In this document: positions 52,413 to 64,000 of the stretch, in pieces
Layout of the letters: the number at the start of each line of letters is the position of its first letter
Position numbering within the stretch: the stretch's first letter is position 1
Assembly: GCA_008933995.1 (NCBI GenBank)
Contig: WARS01000015.1
Span: forward strand, 620,001 to 684,000
DNA: 64,000 nt
Origin: Datnioides undecimradiatus
Taxonomy: Eukaryota; Chordata; Actinopteri; Lobotiformes; Datnioididae
Direction: 5' to 3'
Position numbers and translations under genes: made by a program
The notes under the pieces: model-generated
Told to the model about the DNA's origin: nothing
The model's database searches: none
What the model saw: the letters and a program-made list of their open reading frames with translations, nothing else

Positions 52413-52422
52413 GGGGGGGGGG
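52413..52422. repeat. G10 homopolymer
   Basis: Ten consecutive G bases in intron 2. Confidence 0.9.
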
Positions 52423-54429
52423 ACTAGACTCCTAATGCACACTTCTAGCACCAGAACACTTCCTGCTGCTCTCCACCTTGGTCTGCACATAATGAAGACG
52501 AGGCATAGTCTGGTTTTACCTCCCTAATAGACGCAGACAGGAACAATAGAACACTGGTGCTTGGTGACAACATGAAGCTACGATCAAAGGGTGAAGACTT
52601 GCCATTCTCAGTCAGAACTGTTTGTTGAACGGTGGCCTTCTTCATAGCTTATTCTGACATTGCGTTGTGTTGTGAAAATGCACAAAACACCTCCATTATA
52701 AGTGAATCAGACTTTGATACACAGATCGGCCATACGTTCCATTAACAAGAGTGATAATGCAGCAGGTGACCACAGAAACACGTCACTCATTTCTTCTTTA
52801 GATCATTTTTCTATTAATATTGAACCAGGTTTTCCATTTATCCACAGCTGGTAGACACTGGAAAGCCCCCCTAGCATATTTCAAACGCGCCGTGTGCTGT
52901 GGGTGTATTTTATCACTAGTCCTTTATCACTAGCTGCTTGCTGTCTCCCCTCCTCTGGGTAATCTTCCACTCATCTTTTTTTAGCTGCTAACTCTTATTT
53001 TTCGCCGGATCCTCTCCTGATGGAGGCATTTGATTTCTCTCTCCACGCTGCTCTCTATTTTTACCTTCCATTCATCCCGGGATTCGTTGGTTGACCGCAC
53101 AAAATGCTCCCTCCACATATTTCGTCAGCCTGAGCGTGCAGTAGACTTTTATATACTGTTAGATTAAGTCCATATGTAGATGTAATTTACCTGTAAACTA
53201 GTGCAACCAGTATTTTCCTATGTTTACCAATAGCCAGATTCCTAGTCCTTACTCATCCCTATACTAGAAACCACTGTAATTTCCTTCTGAGACTAAGTAA
53301 TGACTAGCTAGACTGTTATAGCCACTGTTATTTGCATGTGGTGTCACATTTTGCGTTCATTGTACAGCACATTTGTGCAGCGCGTGTGTTTCTGTCCGCT
53401 GGTGTCTGTGCATATTTAAAGAACTAACATTAGTGTGTAGGGTTACGGTAATTAGTTCTCACTACCAAGTATGAGTAAGACCAACGAGACACGACCAAGC
53501 CTAATTATCTTGTCTCCAGCACAACGGTGAAAACAGCGAGAGGGCCAGAGCTCGACACCGCTGTTGGCGTGTTGTCTTTTGTTTTATTTCAAGTCCCCTT
53601 CACCGCTTCCTCACCTGCCACGTGATGCTCCCACATGCTGCGCAGTTCTCTCCTTTATGTTTGTCTCGGCTCAGCTCAGGTGCGTTAAGCAGGAGGTCCT
53701 ACTGTTATTATATCTCACACTTCAGAGAGATCACGTCGCACATGCAAGTTCGGGAAGGTTCGCGTTGGGTAAATGTCAGCGGTGGACTGCTGCAAGAGGC
53801 AGAGGCGTGCATGTGTGTGATTGTGTGTAATTGTAATGAGGCAGGCTCTCGACCCACCTGTCAGCATCCCATGATGGAGTTTCTCGTCTTTGCGCCCATA
53901 CCCAATACATCCTCTTGAGCAGATTGCATTCTGGGTAATGGGAAAACCCCCGGAACTGCAGCCATCCATCAGTCCTGACACTACATATAGACCAGGAACT
54001 CTCACACACACATTTGCAGCCACACACGGCGCCTACAATCTGAGCACGGGGCTGCTCCAGGTCTGCAGCGTGAGCGTGGCGGAGGGTGTAATGGGCAGCT
54101 TTACCACATTTTTCTCCTGTCCTGCTCTCACACCTCATGACAAGCATCAATGAGCCTCCCCCGTGGTGCGGTTCTAAATAACACCCTTTTTGACAGGCAA
54201 TGTGTTAGCCAACTCTGAATAGGTCCTCCCGAACTGTATATCAGCAGCATTGAGTGCTGAGAGGAAAAGTTTGGAGAAAATGCTTTATTTTCAGGTTAAT
54301 ACTGAAGTTGAGTAGAGCAGATCTTATATTATATTATATCTTATATTACCAAAGTTTAAAGTTGTCTTTCACTGCATTTGAGAAGAGCATTTGACAAGTC
54401 ATCTATCAAAGCATATTCTCGCTTCAGCA

Positions 54430-54780
54430 TACCTTAAAAGTGCAATATGTAGTTTTCTGCTGTGAGATGTCACTCAGTCAAAACAGCAGGAAAAGACACA
54501 GTCTGGTGACGTCATGAAGTAGCGTGGGATCAAAGGAGTTGTTGTGCTCGGCGCCACTGAAGTCAGCATCTCCCTGTTCATTGTTCAGGAGGTATCAGCG
54601 ATAGACAGACTCATTAAAACTGATAAAAACACTAAAAAAGCAGTTTCACAGTAAAAACGAGTGCTTCTCTGTTGCTGTTCGGCTGTCACTAGACGTCTCA
54701 GAGGAGGTGCACTGCTGATAACCTAAGATCCAGACATCTGATGACTTAAATCCTAAATCCAGTTGAAATGTATAGTTTTT
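54430..54780. repeat. Possible non-autonomous interspersed repeat
   Basis: The phrase AAAAGTGCAATATGTAGTTTT followed by a segment with GAGATGTCACT resembles the opening of short non-coding repeats seen many times in teleost genomes. No terminal inverted repeat or target-site duplication could be confirmed, and the right end is uncertain. The family is not named for lack of evidence. Confidence 0.3.
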
Positions 54781-57700
54781 AAACAACAAAGATCTCAAAA
54801 GGTAATCACAGAAGTGCAGCGTAAAGCTGAATAAAAAGTCTATTTATGACAGCATGAGATATGATGATGTGGTTAAAGTGCAAAGGTGGAAAGGTGGAAA
54901 AACACATATATAACACAGGTTTTGTTGTTTTTTTGCCATTTTAAAGCAACAGTATTACAAAATGTAAGTTTAGGCAAAAGCAAAGCGTAGTTTGATGTGA
55001 TGCAACATGTGGACGTCCCTCTTCCTCAAATATGTACATGCCATTAACTCCAACCAATTCATAAACTATATCTAGTGTTGCTGGGCTCTCAGGTGCAGCA
55101 GTATATGCACATACTGTGTATTCTATTATTTTCTGTGGCAGTCAAGTTGCTCTTATAGAAAATATCAACTTGGCATTGTTATACTTGAAAGCGTGCATCG
55201 ATCGGTGGGCTGAAACGGCCCACGATTTCAGACTGACATTATACATAATTGATGGCTCTCTAATGCCAACAGCAGGCGGTGTTTTCATGCATATTCATGG
55301 TATTTTAATACCCAAAATGTTATCAGCAAGTCTTAAATCCACAGTGCATCGCTTCAGATCGAATCTCATCACAGCTCCATATTTCACCTACACAAAATTA
55401 TGTTTGTGCTCCTGTGTCTAAGGCTCCGATGGATTCAGTGTGCGTCGAACTGCCTCTTCTCCTTTCCCCATTTTCATGCCTTTAAGTTGTTTGTCGTGGG
55501 AAAGTAAAAGACTGTTTATAAGATCATTTGGAATAAGACGCATACCGCTTAGGGCTCGCTTTGCTGAAGTAGTCTACTGTAATACCCAAAACAGTGAGCT
55601 AATCATTTTTCTCATGGACTACAATACTTATTTTTAGACCATCATATCGCACTGTCCTCTGCAGAAATGTAATTACCTGCTCATTTGTTATCAGTTAATA
55701 ATTCAGGACCGTTTGTCTGCCCTGCACTGACACAAGAAGCTATTGATCACGAATGGGTAATGACTATCTACAGACGGATGATGAAAACGGGGAAGTGGAA
55801 TAATTAATTGTTCCGCACATCCGTTTAAAGCCGCGTGACATAAGATTCTTTTTATTTTGGAAGCGAGCGGCTAATCACAAGTCTCTATCGCCGGTCGTAT
55901 TGCAGGTTTCAAGCACCTTTCGTCAGCTTTTCAAAAATCCTTGACCACGGCAGTTTCAAGGTATTTTTTGAGGAGTTTGAACGCGACCTTATCCTCGTTT
56001 TGTGCCACTTAAACTGCAGCAGAGCTCATCTCCTCAGCATACATATCTCCAAACTGTCTGCTCGTGGTTCAGACACACAGGTCTTGCTTTCTCCCCTAGA
56101 TTTTTTTTTCTTCCCCCAGATAGGATCAAGGCCTCTGACATTACTGTCAAGAGCTCCGTCTGTTTTACTGCCCTGCTGCCTCTCAGAACAAAGGACTAGA
56201 CGGTGGTTTGGCCTTTGCACGCCTGTTTGTTTGAGTGACTGCTTACCAAGCGCATTTGTACTCACGTTTGCTAATGTTTTAGTGTGTGAGGATGATAATG
56301 AGTTTTTAATGAAATTCAAAGTTAGAGAGGTGGCGGTGTGTTATCAGTGAAACGACTGCTTCTTTGTGCACGCCTCGTTAACTGCACAAACACAGAGACA
56401 AAGCTCTTTCCCTTCATGACTTCTGCCTCGAATGTGTAAAATAACTAAAATCCACTGGGCACGTGGCGATACACTCAAATGCCCTGGGTCCTTGCTTACC
56501 CCCAGAGCACTCACGTTTCAATGAAAGCCGCAGACTTTGATGCACTTTTCCGTATTTTCAGCCCGCCCCAGTAATGACTGTTACATCACAGCCTCAGCCG
56601 CTGGAACTGATAGTTTTGAAGCCTTCGCAATCCTGAATGAACTTCTAATTGACTTTTAGTATTTACAAACCCTCCAAAAGATCAAGTCTTTGGAAAGTTC
56701 ATGTTGCGCTTAAATGGCTGTGCTACAGCACTACATTTAATATACTGCAAAAAAGAAAACATGCACAGTAATGGGAGACACTGCACTCGTATCAAAAGGT
56801 GTCACGCTGCATTACTCAGGCAACTAATAAATATATAAATTCATGCTGCCTGGTCTGTCGATTAAATTTCCTCTGCCCACCAAAATAAAAAAAAAACCCC
56901 AAGATGAAATGGCATCATACTTCCACAACTAGATCATCCATCATTTCTGCAGTGTGGATGCTGCAAAGCTTATTTCCGGTCATGCTTCCCGAGTGTGAGC
57001 AAGCAGTTGGGTGATGCCATAACTTTCTCAAAGCACCCGCGACAGCGAGGAAATCAGCTGGAAATAAGCGCGGTGACGCTTAATTTTGGAGCCAGAGGGG
57101 GGAGTCAGAGGGAGATGCATGACATGTTGATGTGGGGGGAAAAGAAGGGACATTGTTGTGTGAAGCGGGAACAGCCGGAGAGCCAAAGTAAGTTGATTTG
57201 ACAATTGCAACAAAGCTCAACGTGGAGTGAAGAGGGCGGAGGTAGAGTGACCGGAGACGAATGATGCTTTTAAAGGTCGAAGCCCACAAAGCGACTGCTG
57301 ATCAAAGGCAGGCATTGTTAGAGAGTAATTCACCCGTGCATCTTCCGTACACAGACTTTGTGCCTGCTGTGTGTGTGTGTGTATAGATACTGCCTCCCGT
57401 TGGTAACAGCTGGTATGTGCCTGCTCTGTATTCGCACATGTAAAGTAAAGTCAGTAAAGTCCATCTTTAATGTGGGAATGCACTGGTGGGGCTGTTTGCG
57501 TCCCTCACATCCTGAAGCGAGGAACTAATTGATCGCTGCTTTGCTTCTGTTGAATATATCAGAAAATGCGAGGGATGAATATCAAATGTGCCTCGCCGTA
57601 TCTATATCAGTATGCTAGTTAGATGCACTACTCACCAGTGTATTGTTGCGGTCTTGTGTGCATAACATGTCAAGGAGGTTGCTGCGTTTGTCATTTCAAT

Positions 57701-59848
57701 CACATAACTATGTAACTATGCAGGTGCACCAGAACGTGACAAGGCCACAGTGAAAGTGAGGGAGAAGCAGCTAATACTGATGATTCTATCAGTGGGAAGC
57801 CATTTTTGAAGTGACGTGCATGACGTTGCGTGAGGCTTGTCTCAACAAGCAGCCATGTAACTACCCTCTGAACTTACCCCGCCGTTAACCTTGCCCTCCA
57901 GACAGTGACGTCAGACAAATTTGAAATGTTTGATAATGTATGTTTGACATATTTTCACCTGACCTGCAGCTGAAGAGTTTGATCCATTTTTGTGTTGCCT
58001 AATTAATCCCTGTTAGTTTGCCAACAAATACTTAACCTTTGCATTACAGCGCAGTAGAAGGATTAGGCAGTGCTGTCCTTTTGTTTACATTTGGATTACA
58101 TCGTGCTTTTAGGCTTACTGTTGTTGCATTCCCAGGTGTTTAGCAGCGCAGACACAGGGAGTGAGCGAGACTTTTACGGCCGCCTCCCATTAGGTGTTCG
58201 GTGGAGATAAATGCGTGGCGGATTATGTTTCCAGCCACCTGTCAGGAAGACAGAGAGCAACCATCGAAATGTGTCTATCAGGGGGCTTTTAGATCTGCCT
58301 ATGAGCCACACCCAAGGTAAATTTACCTGCTAAGTGCGCCACCGGGTCCTCTCACAAACCCATTTATTCCTCCCCGTTGTTGCTATTACCATGTTTAATG
58401 GTTGGTTTTATTGGCATGATAGAAGATTAATAGATTAAAACCTCGATATTAACAACTCAGCACCTCAGTGTCGCACTGACTGTGAACTGACGGGATTATG
58501 ATGTTAACCATGTCTTTTATATCCAAATTCAAGGAAATCCTGGATTTTCCGTTCCAAGACCTGGGCTCGCAGAAAAGCCCCTGTTCAGATTGAGGGTTTC
58601 CTAAACCTTGTTGTCTGTTACCATGGTAACCTATGCCCTGAAACTAACCTGGGAAGTGGCTCATAAACATACCAGGTAGTGTTAAGGTGAACCTGATGTT
58701 AGTAGTTCGGCTTAAAGTAGGCAAGTCAACCAGTTTTCATCTATATCTCAACTTGTCTATTCCAGAAAAGTGAGGATTCAGGAATTCAGCAACTTTTCAA
58801 ATGTTATACCACAGATGTTTACATTTAAGTTTATAGTTAAGTCTTCCTAAACCTCCTTACAATACGACCCTGCTTGCAAATCATCTTTTGTGTATTGGAT
58901 TTTACCTCGTACATTCAGTGTGTGACGCCACTCACCCTTAGAAAGACGGAAAATCAGTTTTTGCTTTGGCTGCACCTCAGCACCTACGGCACCTGCTTAC
59001 CTTCGCCAGTTTATCAGCGGGTGACACATGGACTCCTTATACCCGCTCTCCCCTTTATCCAGCACTTCCATTTCACAGCCTTCTGCCTGCAGGGCGGACA
59101 AACATCCGCCGTTGTACCAGTACATCAAACCAAGACATTCTCATCAACTATTATTCATTTTTCTAAAGCTTATTGATCTCAGAATACTTGCACACCCTCA
59201 CGTCTGACGACCAATCACTTTCTTTATGGACTTTCCCCAACTGTGGGAAATATATATATATAAAAAAAAGGTATAAATGTCACATGTGATGGTTGATCTC
59301 CAAGAAAGCACCGCGGCGATCGCTTCTCTGTGCTGTACCCACGCTCACTCATATTCAGCCACCACCCACCTACACCGCACCAGCCTTTTCCATTTCATAC
59401 ATTTCAGCCCGTGTGTGTTTGTGGCGCTATAAAGCTGGCACTGTGGGATGCAGAGAGCCGGTGATGTGTGTCTGGGGAATATCGACCCAGTGGGACACAG
59501 AAAAGGAGATGGAGAGAGGGAGAGAAACAGAGAAAGAGAGTGGCTGCAGTTTGGGAGATTAGCAGCTCTTGCCTCCGTGAGGGGATGTGGGATTACTTCT
59601 CTGTTGTTCTGCCTTCAGATAGCACATGCTCATGATACAACGATTACAAGAAAATAGATTCATTTTCATCCGTTTCCTTATTTACAGAACTCTGCATTGT
59701 CTTATGCGTTTGCTGTCTGCTCTGCTACACGGTAAACCCATCCCAGACATTTCTAGCTCGCATCTCTCGTCTCCTCTTTTTCTTCTTACGCTGTCACCCT
59801 CTTGCTGCAGCTCTCCTGCAGTGATATGTCAAGGGCAACAGTGTGTAA

Positions 59849-59850
<2 letters not shown>

Positions 59851-59887
<37 letters not shown>
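59851..59887. repeat. (GT)n microsatellite
   Basis: A perfect GT dinucleotide tract of 37 bases, the longest in the window. Confidence 0.95.
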
Positions 59888-59890
<3 letters not shown>

Positions 59891-62196
59891 GTGTGCGTTT
59901 CTAGTATCTCTGCTGGTGTGCACGGGGGTTGTCTAAGGGTGTTGAAATGTGAAGAAGTTTTCCCAGCAGGCTGGTGCTGGTGCATATTTTGCCACTCTGG
60001 CATCAAAGCTCGCTGGCAGCTCGCGTCAGCAGCTCGTGCTCGACAGATCTGATGACGGTGTGTTAAATCTTGTTAATTACACTTATGTCAGGCTCAGATG
60101 ACAACTGACTGCTGAGTATTTAAACGCTTTCCTTGCATTTAGAGTCGTAATTATACAACTTTAACTACAACTCTTCATTACCACATCCTTATGTTTCTGC
60201 TCACTTCTCTTCTAAGCACAAAACAGCCAATGTCAGTCTTACCATTAGTCATTTTACCGCCTCTAATACGCATCACGTCAGATGTGACAGTCAGATATTT
60301 GTACTCGTCCTCTCGCTAATGATAGAGCACGACTCCATCTTGAACCGATGAGATACGTGCAAAGTGCTGAGAGCTCAGCCTTTCATCAACACGCATCCTC
60401 GCTGTCAGCCGCTTCCATGACACTGCCTCTCGCTGGCGTGCGTACAGCGTGTATTCCACCATGCAGCAGCTACTATATGTTACTCTCTTATCAAAGAGGT
60501 ACTGGCAGGAAGGATAAACCGCGGGCTCGGAGTGAGAATTGTTCGATAACAGGATTCCCTTCCCTCTCATGCGATTTGCTCGGTAATCGCTTTCGTCACG
60601 GCGGATAATAACACACAACGCTGATTTGAAACACGTGCAGCACATACAAACAGATATAGTCCAGGGCACTGTTTCACAGGAGGTTGATAGGATGACGACA
60701 GAAGTAAAGAGAGAGCATGAGGATGGATCTGTAGTGAAGAAGTTTGCATTCATTTAATGGAACTGGACAGCCAACCGTGGGCAACAGACGTGAAAATATA
60801 TAAATCAGTGCACTCCATTTACATTAGCTTGATAGTATTTTGAAAAATACATGCTGCAGTTATGCATTAGTAAGTTTCAGGGCAGCCCACATGGTGCAAA
60901 TTGTACCAAAATGCTGGCCCGAGCTGCAGCGCTGTATATTTTGCCTAGAGCGAGTGTGAGAATGACCAGTCGTGCCCTCGCTGCACTTCGCCATGAAACA
61001 AGACTCAGAAACAACCATAAAAGACAATAAGCTGCCTTGTGTACCGTATGTATGGGAAATACCTCTGCCTATTCCTGCTCACTTGACCTCTTAATGTTCT
61101 CTGATCGTGGACGTGAGCTGACTTCCCCTGCACAAACAAGCTCTGAATGCAAAACACTGCGTCATGGATACTACCCGTGTGTCTGAAATGCATCTTCTGG
61201 ACTGTGCGTCGTATTTCATTAAATGTCTTTTTTCTCGACCCAGATCTTTGTTTCTTTCTGGTCTCTGTCTCTGTTTTTCTCTGCCTGTCATTCCAATTGA
61301 CTTTGTACTGAAGTTTATGGGCCTTGGGGGATAGGAGGTTAGAGTAAAGCAGAAATTGGATGGGCCGGAGGATCAATGCCAATTTACCAGAGTCATAATG
61401 TAGAATCATATATCTCATATTTTTGCTCTTGGTCATCATGAGGAATGGTGAATACAAAGAAACAGACCCTCCAACCTGTTTCTCACTGTCTGGGCTCTGT
61501 CTTGGCTTTGGTGCACACAGTGTTTACACTGAGTCTGTACTCTTTTTTCAGAATGGAATATGTTAAAGTGTGCAAGCAATAATGTTTATTAATACATATT
61601 AATAAAATATTAATAATAGTTTTTCAAGGATTCTTAGATCCCGCCAAAATCAGACCCTTTTGCAGAACCACCCAAGTGTAAAGCAATGGCGCCACCTTGT
61701 GGTCGAATAGAGATACTGCGCGGGACGCGTGCATCCAAGCGCCCAGCCACAATATTTACATAGTGGTAATCACATGACTCACGAGCGAGAATGAGTCACA
61801 TGACATCCCTTATTCTCTCTTAAGAGGTTCAATGCCGCGTGCACAGCTGTGTCTCTGTGTTTAAAAATAGCTCGAGTGTTGTGTTAATAACTGCATGATT
61901 TTAAAAAAAACCATTCATGCATTGTGCAAACATCCGCTCAGTATTTTAAAAAACATAGCATTTGTTTTTTTCTTTTCAAATCCTATTTAATATGAATATT
62001 CAACAGATAAACTACATTTTCCATAAACTAGTTTATCTCAGTTGTAATTCTGCAGACTACCACTGTTGTAGCTGCGGGTTGACCTGCTCACACTTTCACT
62101 CTGACACTTTTAGGCAGTATTGGCGGTATCAACATCATCAACATCAACCTGTCGTTGACGGTACTTATCTGTGTTTCTGTGTTTCCTTCCCTGCAG

Positions 62197-62339
62197 GCAC
62201 CAGTGACCCGTATGTGAAGTTTAAGATTGCAGGAAAGGAGGTTTTCAGGAGCAAGACCATCCACAAGAACCTCAATCCGGTGTGGGACGAGAGAGTAAGC
62301 CTGCTGGTGGAGACCCTGAAGGACCCACTATATGTCAAG
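62197..62339 (+). CDS. mctp1: mctp1 exon 3: core of first C2 domain
   Basis: A 143-base exon with acceptor CCTTCCCTGCAG|GC and donor GTCAAG|GTACAG. Its first two bases complete the Gly codon begun in exon 2, and it ends in phase 0. It encodes residues 220-267, including [20 protein letters not shown] and [11 protein letters not shown], both hallmarks of MCTP first C2 domains and almost identical to human MCTP1 as recalled. Asp223 in SDPY is the second predicted calcium ligand, six residues after Asp217 as in synaptotagmin C2A. The ORF seen running left to about 61962 is intron sequence. Confidence 0.97.
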
Positions 62340-62560
62340 GTACAGGAGATAAGTCCTGGGCTTCAGATGTCGCCCTGCTGTCGGACAGACTGCTGCTGCA
62401 TATGACTTTAAAGCCTCAGTAGGCACGAACTCATTATGCAAGCACCTTTTTATTTTAGATAAGATGAAATGATGTGAACCTAATGTCAGGGACAGTTCAC
62501 ACTGGCAGTTTAGTGTCGAGGGTCCTCTGCTAATAGTTTGTGTGTATTTCCTCTTTGCAG
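62340..62560 (+). other. mctp1: mctp1 intron 3 (221 bases)
   Basis: A short GT-AG intron between two exons of the same C2 domain. The acceptor has a clear pyrimidine tract ending CTCTTTGCAG. It is strikingly shorter than introns 1 and 2. Confidence 0.9.
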
Positions 62561-62640
62561 GTTTTTGACTATGACTTTGGATTTCAGGATGATTTCATGG
62601 GCTCAGCATACCTCCACCTGGAGTCACTGGAACATCAAAG
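62561..62640 (+). CDS. mctp1: mctp1 exon 4: end part of first C2 domain
   Basis: An 80-base exon encoding residues 268-293 plus two bases of an Arg codon, starting at TTTGCAG|GTT and ending at CAAAG|GTTGCT. The sequence VFDYDFGFQDDFMGSAYLHL forms C2 loop 3. Asp270, Asp272 and Asp278 match the synaptotagmin calcium-ligand spacing, so all five ligands of this domain are present and calcium binding is predicted. The phase-2 exit falls at the same residue as the Arg of human LELNR. The donor is GTTGCT, weaker than the others (T at +3). The remaining C2 domains and membrane segments lie beyond the right edge. Confidence 0.93.
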
Positions 62641-64000
62641 GTTGCTTTTGACTTCTCATCTTTCCCAGTAACACCTTACACACCCTCACTCTCTTCCCCT
62701 CCTATTAACTAAACCGTCTCTCCTCCTCCGCTGATTGTATTTGAAGTGCTGTATTGTTACCTGCTTTCAGCCAGTATTGGGCAAGTTCAGTGAAACTGAT
62801 GTATCAGGCGATTACAAAAGCTGAGGTCAAGGGCGGGAGAGTCCTCTCTCTTAACACCAATTTCCTTGACACACAGCTTTTCTTGCTTTTGGTGCAGTCA
62901 TGGTGCATGGTCTCCCTCTGGTGGCAGTCTTTGGTAACGTATCTCAAACCTCAAGAACCATAACAACGATACTTTAGTGGTGTTAGACAGAGAATAAGAG
63001 TTTAAGTACCAACGTTTCATAATTTATTACAATTTAAGCATAATATACTGCCATCAGACTGTGAATTTGGAACTTCTGCATATCCACTGAGGTGTTGCTC
63101 TGGGTGATTACAACTTGAGTCAGGTGGATGTTGCATGGCATTGCGCTGGGAGTCCCTCACTTCCATCTTTTCCAAAGAGAGAGGGAATGAGGAAAGTTTC
63201 ATCTGAAGCGTCTGGAGGGACGTTTCTGATGACTGCTGCTGCAGCTGATCACAGCTCGATCGGCTGTCAGCGGAGGGAGCTGTAGAGTTTCCGTGTATGC
63301 ACATGTGCGCCGTGCTAATACTAGGACACGCAGTTATCAGCGGCAGAGCAGCAGTGTTGTCTCTCTGCAGCCTGTTAGCTGTTCAACAAGCACCTGCACG
63401 TGTTTATACCGACTTTTATATTCCATATTCATTATATGCATCTGTATTTATTAATATTCTGGTTATTAATTAATCACTGATTAGCCCAGGATGATATTAT
63501 GTCATACCATTATTTATTATGCTAAATGTTTAATGATGCAGCGCTCAGGAATCATCAGTCTCACATGTGACTGAATGAAAATGATGATTCAAGTGTTTGT
63601 TGCTGACTGACTGGCGGTCCTACCTCTCTGAGTTTGAGTATATTCACAACACAAGGGAATTCAGGAAATAACAGATCATGAAAAGTGAAACGCTTCCAAG
63701 AAATCAAAGACTAAACAAAGCAATCTGTGGCCCATTTGTTGCTCAGACCTACAGTTAACGCAGGTTTTTAACTAGACGGCGAATCAGAGAACATTCAAGG
63801 TTGTGAAGCATCACATCGGTCCCTTCGGCTGCAGCGTCCAACCGGGAACAGATATCCAATAACGGGGCGTGTCAGCTGATAACAGACCGTCGTAAAGGAT
63901 GTGCTCGTGTTTCCTCGTTAATAGCTCCTCAGAGATCCCTTCTCACTCCTCGGAGCAGGAATAAGAGACTCGAGATGTCTTTCAACAGGGCAGTCCGGAG
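62641..64000 (+). other. mctp1: mctp1 intron 4, partial
   Basis: This is intron sequence to the right edge. No frame continues the MCTP1 C2A-C2B linker (expected to resemble TDVTLTLKDP), so the next exon is outside the window. Nothing else is recognised. Confidence 0.75.

Larger units (their letters stand above)
47803..62196 (+). other. mctp1: mctp1 intron 2
   Basis: About 14.4 kb. It contains a TTG repeat (50450-50469), a perfect hairpin of AC and GT arms (50850-50868), a G10 run (52413-52422), a possible interspersed repeat (about 54430-54780), short TG tracts (57369-57382, 59851-59887) and antisense codon-like pieces near 51.4-52.0 kb. ORFs of up to 150 codons (61005-61457) show no domain. 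No RNA gene or intact transposon is recognised. Confidence 0.75.

Noticed and set aside
61005-61457. 150-codon minus-strand ORF in intron 2
   Set aside because: Its basic low-complexity middle comes from a CT-rich tract. No domain or splice support.

Overview
The window looks like vertebrate nuclear DNA, most likely from a teleost fish. It has GT-AG introns, long non-coding stretches, many CA/TG microsatellites and low gene density. Two genes can be identified by protein similarity recalled from memory, and their head-to-head order matches the human 5q15 neighbourhood (FAM81B next to MCTP1). No database search was possible. I cannot say which species this is, or whether the main gene is the a or b copy.

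Layout. (1) Bases 1-851, minus strand: two coding exons of fam81b, a coiled-coil protein gene that enters from the right and leaves the window on the left. (2) Bases 852-3988: intergenic and 5' sequence shared by two divergent genes. (3) From 3989 to beyond the right edge, plus strand: the first four coding exons of mctp1 (multiple C2 domains and transmembrane region protein 1). They lie at 3989-4525, 47682-47802, 62197-62339 and 62561-62640, and all phases join correctly. They encode a basic, disordered N-terminus and most of the first C2 domain, with all five predicted calcium-binding aspartates present. Intron 1 is about 43 kb and intron 2 about 14 kb.

(4) Nested antisense inside mctp1 intron 1, at about 17.47-18.73 kb, is a gene I do not recognise. 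It has a long last coding exon (17535-18525), a 135-base intron, a 71-base upstream exon with matching phase, and an AATAAATAAA polyadenylation signal 57 bases after the stop. Its product is charged, with a coiled coil at the N-terminus and an acidic pentapeptide array encoded by six exact-length 15-base units. This is the best candidate in the window for something undescribed.

(5) The rest is intron: microsatellites, a dense simple-repeat cluster near 29 kb, a few possible eroded interspersed repeats, two CpG-dense islands (near 8.4 kb and 34 kb) and two antisense stretches with codon-like composition that I cannot assign. I saw no tRNA, rRNA or CRISPR array and no intact transposon.
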